Positions 1 to 10,018 of a stretch of 64,000 bases of DNA are shown here, piece after piece. The notes under the pieces were generated by a model, which saw only the letters and a list, made by a program, of their open reading frames with translations, was not told where the DNA came from and ran no database searches. The stretch is from positions 13,968,001-14,032,000 of the forward strand of contig JAZBRS010000054.1 of the NCBI GenBank assembly GCA_037176725.1. The letters run 5' to 3'. The translations under genes were made by a program, and so were the position numbers. The stretch's first letter is position 1. Each line of letters opens with the position of its first letter. The DNA is from Posidonia oceanica. Lineage: Eukaryota; Streptophyta; Magnoliopsida; Alismatales; Posidoniaceae.

Positions 1-162
1 GACATGTTGAACCGGAAGAGAATCAACAAAACCTACACCACAGCCAATAAGACAGGCAACAATATATGCCAAACAACAGGTGCAGACTCAACCATGATAT
101 GCAATTTCCTATGGAGTCACTAGACTGACCACCCCTAGGCTAGTGTAACCTAGTGAACCTGG

Positions 163-174
163 GCTCTGATACCA
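163..174 (-). other. Primer-binding site, initiator tRNA-Met type
   Basis: The minus strand reads TGGTATCAGAGC, the standard plant retrotransposon primer site complementary to the 3' end of initiator methionine tRNA. It is separated from the LTR end by four bases (175-178). It fixes both the LTR boundary and the minus orientation of the element. Confidence 0.9.
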
Positions 175-178
175 AACC

Positions 179-2934
179 TGTAACGACTCAAGTCGCTACC
201 TAGAAAACCTACAGCCCAACAAAATTAAAATTTAATTAAATACAACATTTTACAACAAACCACTGGGATAAAACAATATCAATGCCAGGAACTGCAGTGG
301 ACAGCTACGTGACTCCCTCTATATGCACTAACTCCAAACCAGCTAATCATCTGCACCTGAAAACCAAACAAGCACACGTGAGTGACCTAGAAATCGTCAC
401 CCAGCACACACCTCGCAAAAACCACGCGAGAAACCTACGGAAAACCTCAATAACGGCACAACCTGCAAAACCCCAAAATCTGGGTCCACAACAAGCAATA
501 TAAATAATAAAACACCCTTCCCAAAGCCCACAAGCTAAAACCGGGGAAGACAGGCGTTTCCAGAAATATAAATCACAAAGCCATGGCCCACCAGCCCAAA
601 ACATCAAAACCACACAAAACCCTCCAACCCCTCAGGTTGGGAAAAACACCCGGCCCACTGGCCAAGACAAGGCGGAAATACCTTGCAAAACTAAAGCTCA
701 ATCAATATAATGGCCCACCGGCCCAAAGCTCAAAACCAAAATCATACGCCATAACTAGGCGGGAAAACATCTGGCCTAATACGGCCCAAAACAACAGCAA
801 AACACAGCCCCATGGGTACAAAAATCACAACTGATCGTATTGCCTGGCGCTAAGCAACCAATCTGGCCTCAAGCAGTAGCCAGGGACTCACCCCTGCAGC
901 TCACTGCACTGCCACGGACACCCGCCCTGTGGAGGAGCATGTCCGTCCCGGCATCTCATCACTAGAGACGCCTCAAAAGCAATCCCTCACTAGGGAAGCT
1001 ACTCGCCCCAACTGGGCAAGCTGTCCTCACTCAGGACAAACCACAGGGCACGCCTAATATACGGCGACCTCAACTCAGTGCTCCGAACCACTAAAGGCTC
1101 CAACCCCTAGGCTCAACCAGCACCAGTGCCCCGAACCACTAGAGGCTCCAACCCCTAGGCTCAGCCGGCACCCAAAAAAAGGCGAGCCCCTGGTGCCCGT
1201 AACAACTAGGGTATCACGTCCAGCTACGTAGGAGTATCATACCTCCCGAGTCCACGGCCACGATACCACTAGGTACGGCCAGCACCCCGACCCCCAAACC
1301 TCAACCTAGGTGAAGTGTGCGACACACCAGGAACGTCGTCGCATTCCCGGGTCCAGCCAACACAACTCTCAGGTTTTCGACCACGGAAAACGTCGACAAA
1401 ACCATTTGCAAACCATTCATATTTTCCTCAGAAATCTCTTTGAAAACATTTATCAAATATCATGGGCTAAAGCACAAGAAGCCCCAAAACCAACCGAGGA
1501 AACCACATTGGAAAACAAGCCCGGGAGAGTATCCAAGACCAAAATCGGCAGACCAGTACTCCCACCGGTATACTGAAAATCCCTGTTTTGGTGGAACCAA
1601 ATCCAACGGTCGACCGGTCCGCACAGTGATCGGCAGACCAATATTACATCAATCGTACCGAAAATCCCTGTTTCGGTGGAACCAAATCCACCGACCGACC
1701 GATCGAACCCTGAAAACGGCAGACCGATCATTATCGGTCGACCGAAATCAGATCCTGGCCTAAATCTGACGGCAAAACGGGACACCGATATCACACCGGT
1801 GTACCGATTTCCCTAGAAATCGGCAAACCGACTAAAAAGGTCATATCGAACCAGGATAGGGCAGCCAACTTGAAAACCTGACTTAAAATCCCAAACGCCC
1901 GAAACTAACTCGAAAACTAGCATGCCATACACCGGAATCTCCGGAATAAAACAAGGAATGCAACCATACCCTCGGTATGGCATTCCGAGGCACGCAACAC
2001 GAGAAAACACCAGAAATCCAATATTCAAGTTAATTTCTATAAAAACCACGAAACCATATCAAATCTGCGCTAAACCGGGCACGCAACACATGCAAACGAG
2101 CGTCTTAGCTCGAGCAACACAAATATATTTCAATCACCTCAATCTGAGGCCCGAAACGCCGGAATTCACCAGGAAACCACATATCAAGCATTTAAGTCAT
2201 TCGGGCCATAAATCGGCCAAAAACCACAATAAATCTCTAAAAATTACCAAACCTCGACCATAGCATATAAACATGGCAAGGCACACAATAAAACCATAAT
2301 CAAGCCATTTGAGAGCATTCACTCTCGTCAAACGGCAGAAAACCACATACAACTCAAAAACCTACTGAAGCCAATTAAATTCGCCTAAATGCATATAAAT
2401 CCCTAAAAATTGCCAAACTCAAATATAACATACAAAACATGGCAAGGGAAGCATGCAAGGCAAATTCTAAATATAAAGGATCCTAAGGCGAGGCGTGTAC
2501 CTTGGGACAGAGGGACAACCTCCGTCCACCGGCGATCCACACGCACACCGAGCACGCCGCACCACCGGGAAGCTGACCGGAGCTCGCTCGCCACACCACC
2601 GGCTACCACCGCACGCCAGCCACCACCACAGCCGCCAACCACCAGCGGAGAGGAAGAGGAGGAAGGAGGAGGGGATGGAAGGGGAAGAAGGAGGGGAGGA
2701 GGAGGGAGGGAGAGGAAGGAGAGGAAGATCAGTGGGGAGTGGAGGAGGAAGAGGGAGGAGGAGGATCGGCACGAGGGGGAGGGAGAGGAGGAGACGGCAT
2801 GAGTCGGCTGGGAGGGGGAGAGAGCCACGCGTGAGGGAGGAGGAGAGATGCGCATGAGGGGAGGGGGAAGGGAAAGAGAGGGCACGTGAGGGAGGGGTGG
2901 GGAGGAAGGAGAGAGAGGGAAGGAGGAAGAGGGG

Positions 2935-2986
<52 letters not shown>

Positions 2987-3156
2987 GAGAGAAAGAGAGA
3001 GAGAAACATAGGGACCAGGCCACAACCTGCCCCACCAACCACAGATGGGGCCCACAACAACTCAAGTGGGGCCCACGAGGCCAATAACACCCGACCAAAG
3101 CCAAGGAATTCTTTAAACAAGCATAATTACAAGGAAATTAATTCCCAGGTGTTACA
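179..3156 (-). repeat. 2978-bp LTR of the minus-strand gypsy element
   Basis: Read on the minus strand the LTR starts TGTAACACC at 3156 and ends GTTACA at 179, giving a 6-bp terminal inverted repeat (TGTAAC/GTTACA) and canonical TG...CA ends. A primer-binding site follows after four bases. The LTR holds a purine-rich block at 2646-3004 (on the plus strand) and several long frames that are only by-products of composition. I found no convincing host gene in this stretch. Confidence 0.82.
2646..3004. repeat. Purine-rich low-complexity tract ending in a GA microsatellite
   Basis: A block of G and A with GGA/GAG repeats passes into nearly pure GA dinucleotides from about 2935 to 3004. It is inside the gypsy LTR, where on the element's own strand it is CT-rich. 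Serine/leucine/proline-rich frames here are by-products of composition. Confidence 0.9.
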
Positions 3157-3528
3157 CAACCCGACCTTGTCGTTAAAGCCAAACCATTGGACGCAATGAT
3201 TGTTGCCAAAATGGAACAAGCTTATGAACGTGCCAAGGCTCTTAAAGATGTTCGTCCCTCCACATCTCAAGCTCGTGCGGAGTCTAGTTCTGAGGATTCT
3301 GAAGAAGATAGGATTTCACAAGAACAGTTTGAGTCTCTTCAGAAGCAAATTGAGTCTGTGTCTACAAGGTTAGACAACTATCACCTTGAGTCCTCTCGTC
3401 GGTCTACCGAGATGGAGCGGAAGATGGATGAATACCACATTGAATCTTCTCGCCGATCTGCAGAACTCGAGCGAAAGGTGGATGATCTGATGGGATATCT
3501 ACGTGGTAGATTTCCTCCAAATGAATAG
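3157..3528 (+). pseudogene. 3' coding remnant of a copia-type element, coiled-coil-like, 5' truncated
   Basis: The frame is open from the insertion edge at 3157, with the first ATG at 3196 and a TAG stop at 3526-3528. It is hydrophilic and rich in Ser, Glu and Arg. It contains two copies of a roughly 20-residue unit with the core YH(L/I)ESSRRS followed by a Met/Leu-Glu-Arg-Lys segment, which looks like an alpha-helical coiled coil. No domain was recognised. Its place upstream of polypurine tracts and a copia 3' LTR suggests the last frame of that element, as in SIRE-like copia elements that carry an extra frame after pol. The gypsy LTR cut it in two, and the upstream half is outside the window. 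Confidence 0.55.
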
Positions 3529-4327
3529 TTTTCATCTTTAGTTCCCATTGATGTAAATTTTCTTTTACATAACATTCAGATGGATATGTAATATTGATAC
3601 TTGGTTGGTTTAATATTGAAAATGGCTTTTATCAAAATATCTTGTGACTATTTCTTTAATACACCATATGGCGACTACGCCGTTCCACTTGTTACTATTA
3701 CTTATTAATTATGGAATCAAACAGATGATACCATGAACAAGTTTCATAATGGTATATTGGTTTTTGACTTTCTAACATTAGCAATATAAGCTTGAAGTAA
3801 GGGGGAGTTACTGGAATATTATGCATCATGTGGTGATCTGTTTGAACATTTCCTTGGCTTGTATTTATGATATCTATGTCATAATGGTTGTCTATACACA
3901 TATGCAAGGTATATCTATCACTTACATATTAAATGTTTATGATCAAGGCTCTAAAATTAATTAATCTTAGGATTCTAGTATCACTTACACTTAGATAAGT
4001 ATATATGTTGTAATGTCTATCTTATTTTGTTTATGACAAAAAGTAAGGGAGAGAATTATGCATATGGCTATGGGATGCTATGAAATACAAAGTGTTTTAT
4101 TTCCTACAGTATATTATAAAAGGATCATATATTTTGGTAAAGTTAAATCATTTCAGTATCCATATTGATAGGGGGCGCATATAAAGATATAATTATTAAT
4201 ATGCTATACTTATGGTTGAATATGAAATGAGAATACTTATATAGATTAATTTACAAAAATTCTGTATACATAGTGATAGGGGGAGCATATAAAATGTTAT
4301 TTTTGTCATCATCAAAAAGGAGGAGAT
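3529..4327 (+). mobile_element. Copia-element 3' untranslated region with repeated polypurine tracts
   Basis: AT-rich non-coding DNA between the last frame and the 3' LTR. Purine runs of the form AGGGGGAG recur, for instance near 3801, 4170 and 4275. The last one, AAAAAGGAGGAGAT (about 4313-4326), directly abuts the LTR and is the expected plus-strand primer. Several upstream polypurine copies are a known feature of SIRE-like elements; assignment to that lineage is an inference. Confidence 0.65.
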
Positions 4328-5424
4328 TGTTGGAAAATACTCCAAAATATATATTGTGTTTTGATGATATATGTGATATAATGTTATATGTCTAACATGT
4401 TTATTGAGATTGTTATAGCTTGTTTTATAATGATACTCAAAGCATTCAGGAAGACTGAGATATAGACCAAGGAACAGAAATTCAGTGCTTGTTCAATCTG
4501 TGTACAAATGTTGTATTTCTTATTACATGTAAAAGTCTGTAAAGTTGTCTCAGAAATATCATGAGAAAAGATCGTTGTATAGAACTTAGGAATTATAAGA
4601 AATCTGTATAATGTGCTTGATTGACCATAAACGGCACTCCGTTTTATAATGGCACTCCATTTTGGTATTGGGCTCAAAACTGCAAGTGGACCGAATAAAG
4701 ATGGATTAAAGAAAAGGTGGACTGCGCCAAAACGGCGCTCCGGTCCAGAACGGAGCTCCGTTCTAGTCGTGTGTTGGATCTGCTAGGAAATCAAATGGAA
4801 GTCCGTTCCATTCCGGAGCTCTATTTTAACTAGCCGTTTAAGATCTTTAAAGAGGATTTACTAGTCGTTAGAGACTAATTGGGGTTAAGCTTTTGCTTAT
4901 AAATAAGACCCATATTGGACCTCCATGGAGCACCATTCTACTATACACATACTTGAGCTAATACACAAGAGAAGAGAGCTATTTTCCCATCTTCAAGTGC
5001 TTCCCAAGCTTCCTTAAGCTACTACTTCAAATCTATGCTACAAAGCTTGTCAAAAAGATTGTTGAGTCTGAAATCTTCCATTACAAGCAAGGAGTATCTT
5101 CTCAGGATTGGAGAAGGAGCAACGGAGTGTTGCAAGGTTTCGTTGAAAAAGCTTTTAACAAACAAGTAAGTAATCTTTTGAGTTAAAGGTTAAGGAAACC
5201 TCAAGGAGTTCTTGAGAGAGTGGACTAGGCCGGGATTTGGCCGAACCACTATAAATTATTGTGTTGTTTATTCAATATCTCTCATCCCATTTCTGTGTAT
5301 GCTTTTTCTTTTATAGATCAAATTACGACATATTTGATAAGTTATAAAAATTAGTAAATCATAACCTATTATACCTATAATCTCTATTCACCCCCCCCCT
5401 CTAGAGAAGCCATATAATCCAACA
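4328..5424 (+). repeat. 3' LTR (1097 bp) of a plus-strand copia element
   Basis: The repeat starts TGTTGGAAAATAC right after a polypurine tract and ends CCAACA, giving a TGTTGG/CCAACA inverted repeat. A C-rich run shortly before the end (5392-5400) followed by TCTAGAG is typical of plant copia LTR ends. A TATAAATA box at 4898-4905 would start the transcript. Between 4630 and 4840 there are several inverted and direct copies of an ACGGCGCTCCG/ACGGAGCTCCG motif. The right-hand target copy should be GTTTC (5425-5429); the left one is outside the window. Confidence 0.8.
4898..4905 (+). promoter_or_regulatory. TATA box of the copia LTR
   Basis: TATAAATA lies in the middle of the LTR, with AT-rich sequence before it and a short transcript-leader-like stretch after it. 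The position fits a U3/R promoter. Confidence 0.55.
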
Positions 5425-5466
5425 GTTTCAACAACAAAATAGGAAACACCACAACTTCAAATTAGA

Positions 5467-8400
5467 TTAGTTTAAATTAATTGTTCCTCCTTCTTCACAT
5501 CTTGGCAACTCAGTCCTGACCTTTATGTAATTCTGGCTCTTTGAATGTTTTAAAATTTTTGCTGCAATCTGTGATCTGAACTTTGGCATGTCTTCTTTAC
5601 TGAAATTGATCTTGTTGTCCAATGCAATATGTTCAATGGCATTCATCAAGAAAACTCCGCAATCCAAAGATCCTTCATCTTGTTGTGGAAAAGAGACAAT
5701 GTCTATTAGAGGCCAATCATTCATGTTTGGTATGTCTTCATGGAAAAATACACTTAGTCTGCAATAACAAGAAGTCAAACAATAGCATATTAGTTGCTAT
5801 CATAGTAGTATAACTTCGTAACATTTTATTTTCGTTAAAAAAAAAATGGTATTGTAAACTTACTCATCTTGCCATTTCACGGTTTCTTCTATAAGATCTT
5901 AGGGAATTGTAGTCCTTAAATTCCTTGTGCTCGAAGTTTACTTCCATTAGGTGCCAATGTAATGCATAATGTATTGGAAGTAAAATTTTTCTGCAGAATG
6001 ACATGTTGCTGCCAACGAATTCCAAAATACCTTTCATTTTAGTAATATTTGATTGATTCTCTGCATCGTGTTCAGATATCTCCCCTTTTATGTAATGCTG
6101 CATATATGAATAAATCATTGTTCCATTAGAAGTCTAATACTACTAAAGTTATAAATTGAAATTCAAGAAAAAGAATTAAAGATACAGAAGCTATTGCATC
6201 CATGAAGAATACGCCATTTCCACCAGAGAGATTGTAAAAATGCTTCACATATTCGATATATACTTCTATAACCTGTATAATAATTTATTAGAACTTTGTA
6301 AAAAGATAGTTGTCATTAGTTTTATAATAATACTTGCAAAACTAACGGATCCATGTACACTTGTTTGGTAGACAAGGCCTCTCAGGTGTTCACCAGAACA
6401 AATCTTGTCGTTTATCTTATATCCCATTTTACACCTTGTATTAAATGACAATAGCGAAAACAACATTAAGTATTAAAACTGCAACTGTAAATCAGATTCG
6501 GAACTCTAACTTAAGTATTAAAGTAATAAATATAGTTTCACTGCAACTTAAGTGTATAAATACTTACATTGTCTTGTAGTTTTTGAGGAAGTCATCAATG
6601 AGCATATAATCTGAATTGGTAATGTGTGTGACTCCTTCGAACTTCCGTCTCCTAAGTAGCTTCTGTATGGAATAAAATTTTCTGTATTAATCATATAATT
6701 TTATTTGTTTATTATAACTATGTAATTGAAGGATAACTGTTTCTATACCTTTTCAATAGTGGTTGTTGTTGTTGGAAGTTTCAGTTTTCCTTTTTTGCTT
6801 GGCTTCCTTGGTTTATGCTTGATTTTTTTAATCATTGAACTTGGAGACTTCATTGTACTTGATGATCCTTGAATTTGTTTTAACTTGGTAATCAATGGTA
6901 TAAAATCACCATCGTCATCATCAAAATCATCTTCTTTTCCACTGTTGTCATTATCATTTTGATTTTCAAATGCAACCTCATTATCTTTCTCCAATAGCTG
7001 TCCATCATTTCCATCCAATGGCTTTTTTTCATAGTTACTATTTTTTCCTTGTTCTTCAATATGAACTCCTCATTCTTCAGACTATTGGAGTTTTCTTTCT
7101 ATATTGGAAATCTTATCCTCAAATGCTAATTTAAGATGGCATATTTCTTCTCTTAACTTTTCATTTCTTCTAGTTAACACAACCAAAGTGTGTTCCAATT
7201 TCTCAAAGTCCAAAGTTAAGGTAGAGATCTGAACATCCTTTTCTCCTAGTTCCTTTTTCAAGAAGGAAACTTGTTCTTTCAAATACGATATTTCATAAGA
7301 GTGTTGGTGATCAATACGTTGTTTTTGCACATTAACCAATAAGTTTAATGACAACACAGATGGATCCTTGTTACTGAGATTACTCAAAACATGTAATATA
7401 GAATTTCAGTTTCACGGAAAGTTTACTTTTGTTATATATCTATGTGAGTATTATAAAGTGTATTTATAATAGTCATAAATATTAAGTAGTAGTTTCATAG
7501 AAACTTAAAATGAATATTAACTACATAAATAAAATTCATAAGCTATCAATTATATTGAAACTTAAACTGATACTTAACTGAACATATAAACTGTATCAGT
7601 TTTTCTGAATCTTAAATTGAGTCTTATAAATTGGTCTACCAATCAGAAACTTGGATTGCACAAATATAAAAAAAAAATTAACCAGATTTCATACCTCATT
7701 TGTTGGCCCATGAAGGAAGTCATGGATGTTGTCGTCGTCATCCGACACGACAGCCTACATAACAATACATTGTTAGAATATAAAAAGATCTTCAATTTGA
7801 CTAATATGACAATTTTTTTTTCAAATTATTACCTTGAAAGATCCATGTTTCCTTTTCCTAGTAATCTTTGTCATTTGTTTTTCTACCTTTGCCCATTTTT
7901 TAAATAGAGGCATTGCTGTTGGGTAGATTGGTTGCATGTTATTTGATTTTTCATACACCCAAACCTGCAAAATTTGACAAAGAGGGTGAATAATACAAAT
8001 ACTTTAAAAATATATTGAGGAAATGAAAAATATAAATTACAAAAATACTTACAAGGAGGGCCCAGGAACATCCCAAACAATACGACCTCAAATTGTTGAT
8101 ATTGTCCATGAGCACATCATAAGTGTATTGTGCCCAATTGTAATTTGATAGTTGATTAATGTCTTGCACGTAACGCAACATCCAAGACGGTATTGCGTAG
8201 CTCGAATCAGGAATTAGAAAACTAGTTAAAACTAAACAAATCCATAATTGCACACACAGATTTACATCTTCTACATTGTTGACTTTGAGCAACTTGTTTA
8301 GATTTTGCTCAACATCTACACGCTTCACACGTTGTTTTCCCTCGAATAATTTCTCCAAAACAGATGAAGCTTTGTAATTCTTGACTTCTGTAATCTCCCT

Positions 8401-8871
8401 CTCACCCTTTGGTACATCAAGTATTTCGGCAATATCATCAGATGTGAATTTCATCTTATCCTTCCCGATCAAAAACTGACTCTTTCCAACATATTTTGAT
8501 ATGATAAGATCTAAATCCTTATTAACCACTTTACATAGTGGCATGTCCAGGAAATGTTTGAAAACAGTAGAATTTATTTTCTCTATAATCTCTTCACTTA
8601 AGTCATTGAATTTGAGGAATCTTATCAATGCATAGGGTACACACCTATGCTGATCTGAACAACAACCAATTATTCATATAAGCAAGAATATTTGAAGTAA
8701 TAAATGAATGAAATCAGTATAAACAACTACTAGAGTGTAATTAATGGAAATCTTACTATTTGTTCTCTCCTCATGAGTAGATGTTTCTTGTTCCTCATCT
8801 TCCACATGTAGAAGTTTATCATCAGACTCAGTTAAAGGATTTTTGTCACTACTTGATGCAATATGAACCAT
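5467..8871 (-). pseudogene. Ulp1 (C48) protease gene with plant-mobile/DUF1985-like N-terminus, transposon-type, decayed
   Basis: On the minus strand four exons join cleanly in frame: 8871-8757, 8654-8053, 7964-7833 and 7754-7695. They encode an acidic start, then a region like the plant DUF1985/mobile-domain proteins (HRCVPYALIRFLKFNDLS near its beginning). Next comes a coiled-coil segment (about 7387-7085), then an acidic Asp-rich and a Lys-rich segment (about 7066-6750). Four further likely exons lead to a C48 protease region with a His-Trp pair (ALHWHLMEV, about 5950) and the Gln/Cys site PQQDEGSLDCGVFLM (about 5655-5700). Two in-frame stops, TAG at 7082-7084 and TGA at 7070-7072, separate the coiled coil from the acidic part, and I could not join exon 4 to the coiled-coil exon. 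Such DUF1985-Ulp1 genes are usually carried by Mutator-like or CACTA-like transposons; no terminal repeats were found here. Confidence 0.72.
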
Positions 8872-9409
8872 TGTATCTGTTGCAAATATTCAGTTAATCC
8901 TAGATTTAGACCAGACTTAAAAACATATTTACCTTTATAAAAAAAAGTGAAACTATAACTGTTTATACGAACTTAAGTTTATGTAATTTTTGTTTTTGTT
9001 TAATTGAAACTCAAAATATTATTGTCCATAATATCTATTGATAGAGTAAACCAAAACTTTTAGATCCAAAATATAATGTGTAACTGTAACTCTTTTCCTA
9101 GTATAACAGTAAATAGTAAGAAATAAAAACTTCAAGAGAAACTCATTCCTGTATATACTAACTTATTTAATATTGAAACTTAATATTAAGAAAAAAAAAT
9201 TAACATTACTTGTATTGTAAAATAAATATATAGGAACTTTAAAAAAAACTTAACATTAGTTGTTGAAACTTAATATTAAGGAAAAAAAGTTACAGTTAGT
9301 TACTGAAATTTATATTATGTAACACAAATCGAACAATGTACCTTCAAAAAAAAAAATTTTTTGGCCGATGAAGACTTCTTACCCGATTAATCTTTGGTTT
9401 TTACCGACA
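8872..9409. other. AT-rich stretch without a gene
   Basis: Upstream side of the Ulp1-like gene. It is AT-rich with repeated AACTTAATATTAAG-like words (about 9150-9290). No coding signal or transposon end was recognised. Confidence 0.5.
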
Positions 9410-9620
9410 AACGTTGCCGCAGTGAGAGGTATTGGGATGTTGCCGCTGCCGTGATAGGAGATCTAATGCTACCGCCACCGTGAGAGGTGAATCGATGCCA
9501 CCGCTGCCGCTGTCGTGAGAGGAGATGGGATGCAAAGGAGAGGAGATTGGATGCTGTCAGCGCCGTGAGAGGAGATAGGATGCAGAGTAGAGAATGAATA
9601 TAGTCGCCACCGTGACAAAA
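9410..9620. repeat. GC-rich degenerate tandem repeat (CCGTGAGAGGAGAT-like)
   Basis: Four or five imperfect copies of a CCGTGAGAGGAGATNGGATGC-like word alternate with GCCGCTGCC words. It forms a sharp GC island in AT-rich DNA just upstream of the minus-strand Ulp1-like gene. It could be an old first exon or leader of that gene, but no frame supports this. Confidence 0.55.
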
Positions 9621-9938
9621 CCTTAATCTTTTGGGAGATTATGGAGAGAAGTGATGCAGTTGCTTTGAGTAATGGAGAAATGAAATGTGGGTTACTTTCC
9701 GTTTTTGTTTTACGTGTGAAAGGATATATGATTAATGAGGCGGGATTTTTTATGTCCTTGGTTTTTACAAATCCTACTGCTTTTCAAGATTTCAAATAAA
9801 AGAGGTAATACCACTGTTGGACGTAGTGGTGGTTTTGGGTTAAAATTTTTTAAAACAAAAAGCCTGGAAAGATGATCAATGGTCAGGATGAAGCCTCACT
9901 TAAGGGGTTAGATGAGGTAAGATGTACCAGATACCTTT

Positions 9939-9940
<2 letters not shown>

Positions 9941-10014
<74 letters not shown>
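9941..10014. repeat. (TA)n microsatellite, about 37 units
   Basis: Uninterrupted TA dinucleotides over about 74 bases. The isoleucine/tyrosine peptide that can be read through it is meaningless. Confidence 0.98.

Positions 10015-10018
<4 letters not shown>

Larger units (their letters stand above)
1..3156 (-). mobile_element. Ty3/gypsy LTR retrotransposon, 5' end (minus strand), partial
   Basis: On the minus strand an LTR (179-3156) is followed by a primer-binding site and then by the start of the internal region, which runs off the left edge of the window. Only about 160 bases of untranslated leader are present, so no gag or pol can be seen. The element lies inside the coding part of a copia element: the open reading frame at 3157 begins abruptly at the LTR edge. 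The five bases next to the LTR, CAACC (3157-3161), should be one target-site copy; the other lies outside the window. Lineage (Tekay/Del-like) is an inference from LTR length, the TGTAACACC start and the initiator-Met primer site. Confidence 0.8.

Noticed and set aside
2403..3120. Ser/Leu/Pro-rich frames of 217-233 codons on the minus strand
   Set aside because: Translation of a CT-rich low-complexity tract inside the gypsy LTR.
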